DNA of 64,000 bases from Saururus chinensis (GCA_035235625.1 CP141149.1:12954893-13018892), one strand, 5' to 3'. Counted from the first letter of the stretch, positions 11,268 to 24,797 are shown. A program made the numbers and translations. Notes: generated by a model from the letters alone, not told the origin.

Positions 11268-12687
11268 AGTCGAGCCAGCTCCATGAGCTAAATAGGTTCG
11301 ACTCAAATTTAGCTCGGTTCGATGGGGCCTTGATTTGAACTTGATTCGGACTTGAAAGTAAGCGAGCCGAGCTCAGACAAGGTCTAGATAGAATTGAATA
11401 GACTCGAATCCTAATTAGTTCGACTTGCGATTGAATTGAATCCTAATTGAATTGACTTGAGATTGATTCGAAGCTCGACTTGATTTGTTATACATCACTT
11501 CTTACATATTATACTCATATTATATGAATTTCTTGACTTTCACCTTTCACGTACCCATAATATTCTATGTTATTTTATAAAAATATGTATACTATATATA
11601 CATTAATACATAGTATATAATTAGGGGTGGAGCCAAGACTTTGGGTGAGGAGGGGCAAGCATGAATAAAAGACACATAAAGAACATATATAACACCTAGA
11701 GAGGAAAGTTAAAAGGGGGAGGGGCAAAGTTTTTTTTTTTTGGGTGGGGGCATAACTATTATTATACCTATAATTAAAAAAAATTGCAAAATATTTGGGT
11801 GGGGGTTGGCAATTGCCCCCCTAAACCAATATGTGGCTACGCCCCTGTATATAATATACTAATAGTATGCTATATAATAACCATATTATGCTATCGTATT
11901 TCAAACAAATATAAATCCCACTACTGATAAAATTTAGAATTTAGGTACAATAAATTTTTTATTCCTATTCTACCCTTATTCATCTATATAATATTAATTA
12001 ATTTTTAAATACTACATATAATCATCTTAATCATCCTAATCCTAATAAATATAAATATGTAATTCTACTTGCTTAATAAATATGCTTAAATCAACCAATC
12101 ATATTGGTTTAGAATTGGAGAACTAGTGAACCACATCTAGATTTTGCCTACAAATATATATCTAGTGAACCAAGTCTAGATTTTCCTGACATCATAAACT
12201 TTTTTGTGGTCACTAGAGTAATCAAATATGAAATATATGAATAGGAGTTGTCTTGGCTTTGGTGACTAGTTCTATTTTTGGTGGCTTACTATATGTCAAA
12301 TTTGAATAGCATTAGTTAAAATTTTGGTGACTAGTGAAAGTTTTTTGTGGGGTTGACAGATTGATCTTATTTTAACCTTAGTTATTGAAGTGATGTTTAC
12401 AACTTTATTAGCGTGGAATTATGGTTGTTATAATCGTTTTATTTTTGTAATGTTGATGTGATTTTCTAAATTAATATGTTTTTTACGAGGAAATGTAATT
12501 TGGCTTGTAAATGGGATTCAAACTCTTGTACTATATTTTTGAGCTTGAGCTTAAGTCGAGTTCCTTCGCCGAACTAAGCCCAAGCTAATAGTCTTGGTGT
12601 TTGATTGAGCTGAAGCCAAGTTTTTAGAAATAGAGCTCAAGTCAAAAAACCCTAAAATCGGTTCGACTCAGCTCGTTAGCACCCTTA
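11268..12687. mobile_element. Candidate non-autonomous hAT-like element rich in GAGTCGAGC words
   Basis: The left end reads GGTTGCCAATGAGTCGAGCC. The complement of the right end reads GGGTGCTAACGAGCTGAGTC. Both ends continue into TCGAG/AGCTC-rich subterminal sequence (11268-11480 and 12540-12687). The 8 bases outside match only in part (TTATCTAA versus TTACCTTC). The interior is AT-rich and non-coding apart from the nested element at 11622-11847. Class is inferred from end sequence only. Confidence 0.45.
11622..11847. mobile_element. Non-autonomous hAT miniature element, 226 bp
   Basis: Left end TAGGGGTGGAGCCAAGAC; complement of the right end CAGGGGCGTAGCCACATA. It is flanked by a perfect 8-bp target duplication TATATAAT (11614-11621 and 11848-11855). 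It holds G-rich and C-rich subterminal tracts and no coding sequence. The ends match those of the 3.9-kb hAT at 5319 and of the 120-bp element at 49776. Confidence 0.9.
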
Positions 12688-15238
12688 CCTTCATCCACCC
12701 ATTCCTTCACCACGCTCCCATTGTCCGTGAACCCCTTGAGGTTTAAGTAGATAAGATTACTTTTGTCATTTGAATGTAACTACTAATGGTTTTGTTAACA
12801 GCTAGAGGTGTATATGAAAATTTTAAAACATAAGCCTTGTAGGCAGCATTTTGCTAAAGGTTGGGGGTGTAAGTGCAATTTATCCAATTGAATCTAAGGA
12901 GAGGTCGTCTTCTAGTTCAACATTATTGCCTTTGTAGGGCAGATGAACATGCAAACGCTATCCCGGAAGAGTTTCTAACTCTAATGTTTACTATTTGAAC
13001 TCAAACTTTATAACAACTGAGTTGCAACTGGATACTTTGCACTTATAAGATGTTGTTACTAAGTGCAACATTCCCCAAATTCACTCTCCAAACTTCATAT
13101 AAGTGGTTGCAATTCAAAATTTAATTGATAGTAGAATCATTAAAACAAAATACTAGGAGCAAAAATGTAGGAAATAATTTTTTTTTAAAATACATCCATT
13201 GAGTCTTGTATGCTAATAACCATTGAGTTGACTAGAGTTAAGGGAATTAATGAATAAGTTTGAAATAAGATGATACAATATGTAATTTCAGAGTTGAGGG
13301 ATTTAATTAAAATAAGATGATACAATCAGTTATTTTAGCTAAAATAGTTGGTGTCTTGATGTTTTAGTAACTTCTCAAGGGGTGCTAACATGTTTGTTAA
13401 TTTAAAATTAAATATTTTAGTTTATCTTTGAAAAAAATAAGTTTTTTTATAATTTTGGTTTAGTATTCATTCATGTTTGAAAACTTTCAACATAGTGTCA
13501 AACAGTTATAGTAGTTATTGCTTGTTCCATTTCCAAATATATGCCGAATAAAAAGTTCAAATAGAAAAAAATGGGCTCTTGAAGTAAGCATTTATAATTA
13601 GTAAAACTAAATATGATTTTTTTGCATTCATATGATTGTCGGTTTCTAATTATGGGTTATTTACTTTTTGAACACAAACATCTTTTTTCTCAAAAGTTTG
13701 ACATTCACCAAATGTCTATAGTTGGATGCTTTATGCTTATAGGATGTTGTTTTCAAGTGTGACATTCACCAAATTCACTCTCGAAACTTAAGATAAATGG
13801 ATGACGTCGTTACTGAATGTAACATTCACGAAATCCACTCTCGAAACTTCATATAAATGGATGATGTCGTTACTAAATGTGACGTTCACCAAATCCACTC
13901 TTAAACTTCATATAAATGGCTACAATTTTGATGTTCATAGAATTAAAGTAAAATCTAGCTAGGCAGTCTAGATATTTATTGGAGGACTTGCCCAAAATTT
14001 GTAGCTCAGGTATAAAATAATTTTCTCTCAATTTGACTTCATAAACACTCCTTTCGCCCCCACATTAATAGCTATTATTAATGGGGAATGGAGGGAATAT
14101 ATGAAAATACTAGTTAGTGGGAAGTGTCAAATCAAATAATGACACAAGGCTAATACAAATAGCATATTTTATCTTTTTTTTTCATCATTTCATTGCCATC
14201 AATGAGTTTTTGCTTCCAATTGGCTTTTTCAAGTATATATATAATGCACACAATTAATATTATTACAACAAAGCTGAATTTGATGTTGCAAGTCAAACCA
14301 TGTCTCAACTATACAAGTATAACCCACAAAGTGGGATCACACATGCCTACAAAACTATACAAAAACTAGAAATCTTTGTTGAGGTATTGTTGTCCTCATA
14401 ACAAATCTCTCTAGAGTCCTACACTACTAATCTTCAAGAAGAAAAAGTTGCACCACTAGGATGCCTAAGTATATCTACTTTTCTAATAAAGTTAATTAAT
14501 CATACACCAATAAAGTTAATTAATGATACATAACACTACCTGAATAAACACATTTAACAAGTCTCATATAATTTGTGGCTCAAAATTTACATCATTATTT
14601 CTTCTTATTTTTTGAAATAAGTCACATATATTCTAATTCTGTTAGACATTCTCAATTTCAACACCCACAATCATACTTCCATAGCAAAAGTTACCCATAA
14701 TATGCTTCTCTACCCTTTAGAACATGCCATACACTAAACTTCACCTCTTGAAATTTTTTTGGTCCCCTTAGATTGGTTTGGCCAACTCCTTATGCTATAA
14801 AAAAAAGGTGCATATTGTACTACTCATGGATAGTAGTGGTTGCGTGCTCATACCACCATTGAGTCTTTAGACTCCACAAAACAATTGTGCCCAATGACCC
14901 TTTGAAAGTCAAAAGTCGTAGGCCAAGAGTTTCCTTATGAAGTATGACAAATGACATGTCAAAGACGTGAAATATGTGAAAACCATTTTCTAGTGTTAAG
15001 GTCTAACTTTTCTTCCAAGCATAAACTCTTACCTGCATGTCATCAAACTTGTGAAGACACCCATTGAAAATGTCCATCCATTGACATGTCAAATTTACAA
15101 TTTCTATAAAATGCTCTTAGCGCCACCAGTCAATTTCACTTTTTGGCATTGATTTCCTGCCAAAACTTGTGATTGGCAGCAGTAAGGTTTTTCCCCTTTT
15201 TTGGGTTTTCCCTTTTTCTCCAAATCTTGCACCACCTA
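12688..15238. other. Intergenic stretch, no gene seen
   Basis: AT-rich, without convincing coding or RNA genes. It contains the short tandem repeat at 13742-13919 and one isolated relative of that unit near 13031-13100. Otherwise nothing recognisable. Confidence 0.5.
13742..13919. repeat. Three-copy tandem repeat, unit about 60 bp
   Basis: Three units begin near 13742, 13800 and 13861. Each has the plan GATGxxGTxxTTxxxxAATG, ACATTCACCAAATCCACTCT, AACTTCATATAAATGG. A fourth diverged unit stands alone about 700 bases upstream (13041-13100), which suggests an older, longer array. Confidence 0.8.
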
Positions 15239-15637
15239 TGTAGGATCCCTAAACTTGAACAAGTTTATTTTTTTCCTTTTCAATTGCTATTGTGTGGTTT
15301 AATATTAATTCTGATCGGTTTTGACTTTTTTTGAAATTAAAGTGGTTACAAAAGGTTTTAACCAAAAATTTCTTCACATTTATGGTTTTTAAGTCATTTA
15401 ATTTTTTTTTGGAATTTTTACTAATTTTCTCTAAACGTTAGGGGGTGGGACCACCATGGGCCCCATGTGCAAAATTAGGATAATTAGTCCTAAATGACTC
15501 TAACATCATCCTAAGACAATAATAATTATTTTAAAATTTTTAGACTTCACTTTGGGTTTAAATAAGCAAGTTTATCTATTTTTAGTAGTAAATCTTATTT
15601 GTACCCTACTAATTAATTAAGTTTACCCCACCCTTTA

Positions 15638-15647
15638 CTATAAAAGG
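15638..15647 (+). promoter_or_regulatory. TATA box of the solo LTR
   Basis: ACTATAAAAGG lies about 400 bases inside the LTR. The same word occurs at the equivalent place in the inverted copy (46842-46853, minus strand), which supports it as the LTR promoter and sets the transcription direction. Confidence 0.6.
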
Positions 15648-17477
15648 AATTGCCCAACCACTTTCCCAATTAGGAAAGGGCTAAGACTAGGAGCTTAGGA
15701 GCCTAATCCCCATTTTTCTAAAAGAGAAAGGAGATTAAGGAATAAATTTGTTTAATATTTTATTAATCTCTTAGGGTTTTTCTTAAATCTTCCAAATCTT
15801 TTCTTTTGCTATGATTAATCTTGATTTCTACTAAAAAACTACTTATTTGAACTTCTATTTCAAATGCTAATGAAATGAATTTTGTTTTTGCGCTTCTTGA
15901 ACCCTAGATCTACTAGGTTTTGAAGGATTTAGGTGTTTTAAATTGGATTTATGGAGGTATTAATTAAAACCATACGTTGGGTAGGATTTGAAGGTGTTAG
16001 AGGAGCTATTTTGAATGAAGAAGCTTGTTGAAGGTAAGTGTTTTCATCCCAAACATGGCTATGATTTTGGATTTGAGTTTTGATAGAGTCTTGAAGTGAG
16101 TTCCATGGTTATGAGCTTTAATGACGATTTCAGAAAGGTTTAATCTTTGATGAGATTTCTTGGGGTTTTTGCTTAGAAAGGGCTAGATTTGATGTTCTTT
16201 AAGGATGGATTTAATTATTATCATGTTTGGTTTGGTAGTTCAAGATATGTATGTGAAGTTTCGATTTTGATTTCAAAGTGAGGAAGATGAACTAGAAAAG
16301 TGAGTTATAGAGATTGAATGGCCTGAAAGCCGATCAAACGGCCATATAAGCTAATCGAACGGCTAGGCATTTGAATGGCCCTATAGGGCGTTCGAATGCC
16401 AACACAACAGATTCTGTTGTTTTTGCTATTTTGTCCATTATCGAGTTTTTACTATTAAATGTCATTTCTTATGTTCATGTTGAGTAATTTATGCTAGAAT
16501 GAGCTGTTGGAATGACATGATATTGATGTTAGAAATTATGAAGAGTATTTAAGTATTATTTGAAATTGCATGTTGTTGGCTAAATATGTTAGGATTGCTT
16601 GTCTTGAATCTATAATTGAATGATTTCTTATATTTTAAGCATGATTCCAGCAAGATTCTAGCATGAGAATGGACTTATATATCTTCACATAATGTGATTA
16701 AATTATTTGTGAATGATGGTGCCATGTCTAGATTCAAGTGTGGTGTGTATATACTTATATAGGTCTAGCATGAGGTTGCACTTGACTTGATTGATGTTTT
16801 CCTATGGTTTTCACTTAGGATTTTAGTTTGGAGCCATGATTAGATGTTAAAGAGCATGTGTGTAGTGTCTTGTGGGTTATCTACAATGCATGGTTATATG
16901 CTTAGAAATGAATGTTTCTATCTTAAATACACACACAATAATCATGGTAACTGTTGATTTTTATGATTTGATATGATACATTTGGGACTGATGGGAGTAC
17001 GTTCCACGAACTAAAATTCTTGTAGTGACTGCTTATGTATGTATCACGTTGCATGGATCATGAAGCGGATTTATGAATGAGACTTTACCGAATTTAGCTG
17101 ATGTTAATTGATTGGATGCAATGAAGTGAGAATTGTTTACCAGATTAATCGATCAGACGCTTATCGATTCAATTTTACATTCGAAAGGACAGACTTTTAT
17201 GTCCAAAAGGACAAGGTTTTACATCCCTTGAGGATAGGTTTTCCTCCCCAGGTTGAGAAGAGCAGCAATGGTATAAGGAGATAAACTATTGAGACCATCT
17301 GGACCCTGAGAATCTGGCTAGTGTAGCCGAGTGCACCGGCTTACTAGAGGGTATTCTTCCCCGTTAAGGAAATTACCCAAACTACGGAATTCCTGTGAGG
17401 GATTGTTTGGAGTGAGCAGGGATTGCTTATGCTTCGACCGATTAAGCAAGGTTGTTTTTATCGACTTGCATGGTTAC

Positions 17478-17775
17478 GAATGTGTGCTAGAGACACTTTA
17501 TATGCAGGTTGATATATGTGATGTTTATACATGATCTGAATGTGTGTTAGAGAAACTTCTCATGCAGGTTATATGTGATGTTTATACATGATCTGAATTT
17601 GTGTTAGAGATACTTCTCATGCAGGTTATATGTGATGTTATGCATGATTTGAATGTGTGGTATCTAACTTCTCATGTAGATGATGTTTATGCATGATCTG
17701 AATGTGTGGTAGAGACACTTCTCATGTAGGTTATATGTGATGATTTTGCATGATATGATTGTGTGAGAATCACTT
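17478..17775 (+). repeat. Tandem repeat inside the solo LTR, unit about 57-60 bp, five to six copies
   Basis: Units begin near 17478, 17538, 17595, 17651, 17699 and 17757 with the plan GAATGTGTGTTAGAGA, CTTCTCATGCAGGTTATATG, GATGTTTATxCATGATCT. The inverted LTR at 43931 has a related array at 44565-44790. Confidence 0.85.
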
Positions 17776-18404
17776 ATTATGTAATAGGGGTTTGGGAAGG
17801 GAATTAATCAGAAATGGGAATATTATGTGAAATGTGGATTTGAATTACCATGTTGATGTGCCCTGATTGTTTTTTGATTTACATTACCATATTCCAAACC
17901 TTACTGAGTTTTACTCACCCCACTTTCTATGTTTTGTTTTGGGGCAACATGGTATGACATGTAGTTGACCATGATCCCTTGTATGGGGGATGATCGGGAT
18001 ATGCATAGGAGTAGGCGTGCATGCCTGTGGACACTGTTTTGTCTTCTGATTTATGTTATTATGATCCTAGAACATCTTTTATAGATGATTATATTTCAGA
18101 TTCGTGTATACTTGATGCTTTTAGACCCGCTTAGGATTTTTAGATTTAAGCCTTGTCTTTTGGCTCAAGATTTTAAGTATGTGGGTTAAGTTTGAGGATT
18201 TAATTCAGAGATGTTATCCTCTTTTATTTTTACCTTATCTCTTGCACAAAGGACTAAAGGTGCACGACTCCGTGTTTGTTATTCACCTGATTAAGGGATT
18301 AAGACTTTTGCAACATTTTAAACTAACAATCTTGTCGCCCCTGTGTGCTTCGACTGACCCTTGGACCGAGTTTGGCTCAAGACGGGTGGGTGCCAGAGAT
18401 GACA

Positions 18405-18988
18405 ACCTATCACTGGACTAACCAAAATCTTTACATCAATCATCCTCCTAAACCCTCTTTGTCAAATTGAGCTGCATCTAGCCCCTTCACACTATCTCAT
18501 GCTTTGCTTTCACTTGTTTCTAGCAATTGGGACATTTCCAATGTGTGTTCTTCTCCATCTAGAAGTTCTTCCCTTCTGAATAGTTCATTTTCAGCTCTCC
18601 ATCACCTCCTTCCTCATCCCGGAAGCTATGGCGTACTACAAGAGGGCTAGTGAGGGCTCCGACTCGGCTTCACTATTATTGTCGGAGTTGACATGTTTGC
18701 CACACTTTTCACTTCCACTTCACTATCATTGTCTCCATTTGGGGTGTTCTTGAATGAAGGCATATGTAGACTAAGGGGCATCCACATCTGTCTAGAACAA
18801 CATGACTCTTTGTCTGTGTCCAATACGAATGACTACAGTGTTGTCTCTGTGTCCATCTCTTGTTATTCATGTGGGACATGGGTGAACTTGGACACTCACA
18901 ATGTGCAACAATGGGAGAATCCAATATGCAATCTTTCTATAAGTTTGGAGCTCTTGATGGAATAAAACATAATATGATTAGGCTTACT
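18405..18988. other. Spacer between the solo LTR and the Copia fossil
   Basis: About 580 bases. Open frames on both strands at 18693-18965 overlap each other and match nothing I know. No element ends recognised. Confidence 0.4.
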
Positions 18989-19351
18989 TGTAGCCACTAG
19001 AGCCTAAACAAAGCTTGATCCCCTTGATGAAGCTTTTCCTATGCTAATCTTCTACAAATTCTCCCAATGTGTTTCTGGTTTAGAACTTGACTAAGAGTAA
19101 TTCTTGCTTAAGGCATTATATTGGGATGGCTAATGGTGTATTTATAACTAAACTAGGATAACATTGTTAAGAACCCTAGAATCTTGACCCTCCATCAAGA
19201 GGTCAACCAATGGTCTAGATTTGCTACTAAAACCATAACTTAATGGGTATTTTGACTCAGGCCCATTACCTAACAATTTTGAAAACCTAAAACCATTGTC
19301 AATTAAGACAGTTAGGCCGCCTAATGTTTTAATTAAAAAACAAGCCCAACA
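18989..19351 (-). repeat. 3' LTR of the Copia fossil
   Basis: 363 bp, TGTAGCC...CCCAACA on the + strand. It contains a minus-strand TATA-like TTATAAATAC near 19137-19150 that is also present in the other LTR. Confidence 0.92.
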
Positions 19352-19643
19352 TTCTCCCACTTGGCACAACTTCTCAATTGAGCTATAGAAATAAAATCTC
19401 CAACTTGGCTTAATTAAACTAAATTTGAGAAAAACATTTTAGTTATGAAATAATAACCAAGTGGATAATGGGAAAATTTAAAATAACTTTTGTATGCGCA
19501 TACGATTTTTGTTTTAAAAAATACCCTTTGAACTGTATGTGGTAACTTTATACTCTTGCAAAATGTTATAATTGTACGAACCAGGGAGGTTATGTTTTCA
19601 TAGGAGAACATTCCCTTCCATGTATTACAATGCAACTAATTCA

Positions 19644-21390
19644 TTATGTTTGAGTGCTATATGTGGCAAAATATATGTGAGTGAAGGCATGCTCCCACTC
19701 TTTTTCCAAACATTGTCTCATACTTAAGTACACAGAAAATGAGACAACATGAGAAAAGAAAATGTATCTGCTATGATAAATGAAAAGATCTAGAAGTATA
19801 TAAGAAAAATTAAATGCACGATGAGCTAATAAGACCCATATGATCCACATGACTTTTAAATAGAGAAGGGGTAAGCCCTTAGTCATTGGATCAACAACCA
19901 TAAGCTCGGTACCTATATGCTCAATAACAATTGTCCTTTCTTTAACATGATCCCGAACAACAATATACTTAATGTCGATGTGCTTACTCCGAATTCCACT
20001 CTTGTTGTTCTTCGTGAAGAACACATCAGCACTGTTATCACATAACATCTTTAACGGCCTAGATATGGAATCCATAATAGTAAACCATGTGATAAAGTTC
20101 ATCAGCCAAGTAGCATATGACATGCCCTCTTAACAAGCAACAAACTCTGCCTCCATAATCAACGATGCTATAAGGGTTTGCTTGATACTTTTTCAAGAGA
20201 CAACACCACCTGTGAAAAGGAAAATATAACCTCATGTTGACTTGTTTGAGTCAACACAACCAGCAAAGTTTGCATCTGTGTATCCAACTAGCTCCAAATG
20301 ATTAGAATGTCTATATGTAAGAATGTAATCCTTCATTCCTTGTAGATACATCATAACCTTCTTTGCAGCTCTCCAATGATCCAACACTGGATTTCTCTGG
20401 TACCTACCCAACATTTCTATAGTAAAGCAATATCTAGTCTTGTGCAGACCTCCAAGTACATCATACTACCAAACAGTTGATGCATAGGAATTTCCTTCAT
20501 GCTTTCCAACTCCAAAGAACTTTTCAGACAGTTGAACAAACCAAATTTTTCATCCTTTATAATAGGAGCTGCACTAGGCGAGCAATTTTCCATGTTAAAT
20601 TATTTCAAAACTTTATTAATGTAGGCATGTTGAGACAACCCAAAAATCCTTCCATAGATCTCGATCCCTATGACACAAGATGTCTCTCCTAAATCTTTCA
20701 TGTCAAACTTCTGAGAAAGAAATTACTTAGTCTAGTGCAACATTCCTAAGTCACTGCTTACAAGTAGAATGTCATCAACATACAGACCAAAAATGTGTAA
20801 CGACCCCTACTAGCCTTAAGGTATATGCATTGGTCAACATTGTACTTCTTAAAACCAAATGAAGTAATAACATTGTTGAACTTCAAATACCACTGCCAGG
20901 AGGCCTAGTTTAGTCTATATATTGACTTTTATTTAGTCTACAAACCAGATGAGTTCCCTTATTTAAGGTGAATCCTTCAGTTTGAGTCATATACACCTCC
21001 TCATCAAGATCCACATTCAAGAATGCCATCTACACATCCATTTGATGTAAATCTAAGTCAAAATTAGTTACAAGGGCCAAAACAACTCTTAATGAATCCT
21101 TCATAGAAATTGAAGAGAAGATTTCATTATAGTCAACACCATCTTTCTAAATAAAACATTGGCTACAAGTTGGCCTTATATCTGCTAATGCTACTAAATG
21201 GATCTAATTTAGTCTTATAGACCCATTTGTTGCCAAGAGTTCTGGCGCTTTGCGGTAACTCTACAAGATCCCAAACTTGATTATCAAGAATAGATTTCAT
21301 CTCATCATGCATGGCATCATATCACTTATTGAAGTTATCTCTAGTCATGGCATGTGAATACGTAATAGGATCTTGAATGAATCCAATATT
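19644..21390 (-). pseudogene. Copia reverse transcriptase / RNase H fossil
   Basis: Read on the minus strand. The RNase H part includes ELVGYTDANFAGCVDSNKST (20232-20300) and the downstream SKHIDIKYIVVRDHVKE (19920-19990), both standard Copia landmarks. The reverse transcriptase part lies at higher coordinates. Recognisable only in fragments; heavily decayed. Confidence 0.85.
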
Positions 21391-21399
21391 CTTATCAGA

Positions 21400-22683
21400 C
21401 TCCTAGAGGTATACAACATAGTTAGAAGGGATTGCAGGTTTCCTTACTCTTGAGGACTGTTGAAGTCCTATTTGATCCACAGGTGGAGGTGCATGTACAA
21501 TAGGTGCTTTAAGTAATTTGTTCCTAAGGGGATGGTGGAGGAATGATAGGCTGCTATGGAATCTCCATAGGTGATACAACATGTGATACTCCACCAAATG
21601 TGGGTATAAAAAGTGGAACATGTATTTCCTTAAACACAATGTCTTTGGGGGAAATACTCCCACTGAAGTTTCCATGCTCAAGAAAATGTGTATTCCATGC
21701 TTCGACTACTGTAGGGGTGTGCAAGGGACAATAAAAGCTACAACCCTTATACCTTTCTATATAGCCAATAAAAAAACCATTGATAGTTTTAAGGTTAAGC
21801 TTCTTCTCAAGTGGATTGTACACCCTAACCTCAACAGGACAACCCCAGATGTGTACATGATCTAAATTAGGTTTTCATCTATTCCATAGCTCAAAGGGTG
21901 TTTTAGGAATGACTTTAGATGAAATTAATTTAAAATGTACATGGATGTCTTTAAGGCTTCACTCCACATATTGAGAGGAAAAGAGGAGTTGCTGATCATG
22001 CTCGTTACCATATCCATCAAAGTGCGGTTCCTTCTTTCAGCCACACTATTTTGTTGTGGTGTGCCGAGTACTGTGTATTATGCAACAATACAATGTTTCT
22101 TCAGGAATTGCGTAAATGGTTTAAGTTTTTGTCCACTCTCTTTGTACCTACCATAGTGTTCCCCTCCCCTATCTGATCTAACAATTTTGATACTTATGCA
22201 AGATTGTTTCTCTACCTTTGCCTTATAAGTCTTGAAAGCATCAAATGCTTCAAACTTTTTATTTCAGAGATAAAGATACATGTATCGGGTATGATCATCT
22301 ATAAAGGTAATGAAATACCTTTGACCATTCAGATAGGGTGTACTAAATAGTCCACATATAACAGTGTGTATGATGCCTAACTTCTCATCATGCCTCTTAG
22401 CACCCTTAGAAGACTTGTTAGTCTGCATTCCCTGTATGCAGTCTATACATGTCTCAAGATCAGTAAAGTCTAGAGTTTTTAAAACTCCTTGTATTATTAA
22501 TCGCTTTAAGTGTTCAATGGACATATGCCCCAATTGCCTGTGCCATAACATAGAGGAATTCTTTTTAATGGCTTTGAACAGACAAAATAGATTGTTCAAA
22601 GAAGAGAGACAATATAATCCATCTATCAAGTAACCAAAACCAATGATAATTGAATATTTAATAATCATAAATGAGGAATTCAT
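21400..22683 (-). pseudogene. Copia GAG-pre-integrase and integrase fossil
   Basis: The minus strand shows WHRQLGHMSIEHLKRL (GAG-pre-integrase) and CIDCIQGMQTNKSS followed by FITFIDDHTRYMYLY (integrase core) within 22264-22683. The integrase C-terminal region (NGFFIGYIERYKGCSFY) lies within 21554-21823. Decayed. Confidence 0.88.
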
Positions 22684-22884
22684 AAACTAAAAATAAAGCC
22701 ATGAGGCACTAGTCTTGACATAGAAACTAAATTCTTTGAAAAACTTGTATATAAAAACTTTTCTCTAAATCTAAGGTGTATCCCATATGAAAAACAATGC
22801 GATATGTTCCCACAACTTCAACCTTTGAACACATCTTATTACCTTAATAAATTTTGTGCTTGCCATCATTTAGTTTCCTTAGTT

Positions 22885-23745
22885 TTAGAAACCCCTACAT
22901 GATAGTAGAAACATAGATTGTATAACCATAATCAATCCACATATGTTATTATGATGAAAATCAACATAATTAGATTCATAATACACAAAAGACATGAATT
23001 TATCTCCTTTTTTTTGCAAGTCACTTCTGATATTTAGGGCAATCTTTCTTGATATGTCCTTCTTTCTTACAGAAAAAGTATTTGGTTTCATTGGTGATGC
23101 TCGTAGACTTCATTGGCACACCTTTCTAGATTTCTTCTTTGGAGCACCATGATTTCCCTTCTTTTATCCTTTATGAGAAACTAGATGGGGTACTTTCTAG
23201 CTTCTCTTACTTAAGTCTTCCTTCTTCCTAGACACACAAACTCAGAAGGTCATGACTGATCATTGATTGTTATGTGTGTTGTAAAAAATCTTGAACGACC
23301 CATATTGTGTAGGCAGGGAGTTCAAAATAAAGTGGACCAAAAAGGTGTAATCAATCTTGATTTTTATGTTGTTTAACTGAGTAGCAATATCACACATCTG
23401 CATGATATGCTCTCGCACTCGTTTGTCATCTGTTAGCCGCATGGATGCCAACTTGGACATTAAGGTGCTGGCCAAGACTATATCATAACTCTTGAATTGA
23501 GCTTCAATAGCTTTCAAAAGTTCTTAAACTATAGCGCATTCTGGGATGGATCCCCTAATGTTTTTATTTTTGTGAGACTTCATGAGCATCATACTTAAGC
23601 AGTTAGACCGCTCCCACTTTTCAAATAATGCTACCTCACTTGGCGTACTTTTATCCATAGGGATGGTGAATACATCCATACGAAATGCCAAATCTAAGTC
23701 CATGCACCCTAATAGTAAAAGAATATTTTCCTTCCAATCCAACAA
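22885..23745 (-). pseudogene. Copia gag fossil
   Basis: The UBN2-type gag region is at 23260-23745 (LASMRLTDDKRVREHIMQM and nearby). A CCHC-knuckle-region remnant follows at 22885-23091. Decayed. Confidence 0.75.
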
Positions 23746-24797
23746 TTGTCCCCAGACAATAATGTAAGGTATTGATTAGGGTAAAAAATAAGAGACAGAT
23801 AACCTACACCCAACAATTATTTGTTTTAAAATTGATAAAACACAAGATTGCAATTTAATCCCCTGGCCGGCTAAAAACATTAATAAAGCCCTTAAAATAT
23901 AATTAAAATACATCTACATGTAAACACATATAAACAAATTCCAAATTTTTTTGGTTCAAAAATGGACAAAACCAGGTCTATTGACCAGGTTTGCAATCGG
24001 GTCAGAACTAACCCATGTCGTGGCTGACCCGTGATGTGGGTCAGTCATGACCTGCAGAAGATAACTCGCTTTTGTGGGTCATCTCAACCTCTCAACATAG
24101 AGGTTGAATCGCCGAGGCAAAGAAAATTACCCAGTATCATTTAGCGAGGCCCGCTGGTAGCCCAAAAGACTAGAGAACATTTCGCTTGATGGAGGTGATT
24201 CCAAATATCGCAAAAAATTCAGAGGGTGGTGCATTGTAAGAGCATTTCAAAAAATGAACAGTGCATAGCGACCTTTGTACGAAATAGTGGTGGCTATGTG
24301 CGATGCCCGTCGGCAACCTAGAATGCCGAAAAAGGTTCCACCTGATGGCAACGATTCCAAATTAGGCCCAAAAAGAGGATGACAACGTCCTATGATGGCT
24401 GATTCAAAAACCGAATAGAGGAACTAAAAACAGAGCTCAGCAACTGTGGTGCCAGCCAGCACCCAAACGCCATGAGGAGGCAGTGCTGGCCAGCACCGGA
24501 TAGGATCAAGGACAAAGGGCGACAATTGGAAGCCCGCAGTGGTTGCATACAAGTGATTGCACAGAATAGTTGAAAATAATTTTTGAGACATCGCCGGACT
24601 GTGCCTACACATCTAGAGGGCCAGTGGTGCAAGCCAGAGCCAGTGCCTGGTGGTAGCTTTGGCCGGAGTGTCTGCTTTGGCCAACAATTCGGTAGCTGCC
24701 TGGTGGACCAGTATCTACTTAGTTACAATGCAAGCGATCGGAATAAAAAATTGTAGCCGCTGCTGATTGTCGTCACAACCAAGTTAGCCTCGATACC

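Larger units (their letters stand above)
15239..18404 (+). mobile_element. Large solo LTR (3.2 kb) of a Gypsy-like retroelement, perfect 5-bp target duplication
   Basis: It starts TGTAGGATCCC and ends GCCAGAGATGACA, with the 5-bp duplication ACCTA at 15234-15238 and 18405-18409. It is clearly homologous, in opposite orientation, to 43931-47274: both share the TATA-box region, a TTGGACCGxGTTxGGCTC end and the internal tandem repeats. No gag or pol lies beside it, so it is a solo LTR left by LTR-LTR recombination. Open frames inside (17331-17534, 18179-18421) are chance. Confidence 0.88.

Noticed and set aside
18693-18965. 90-codon + and 71-codon minus open frames over the same bases
   Set aside because: Mutually overlapping on opposite strands, no domain, in spacer DNA.
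24390-24632. Two overlapping minus-strand open frames in the Copia leader
   Set aside because: They lie in the untranslated leader between 5' LTR and gag, overlap in two frames and have no domain.
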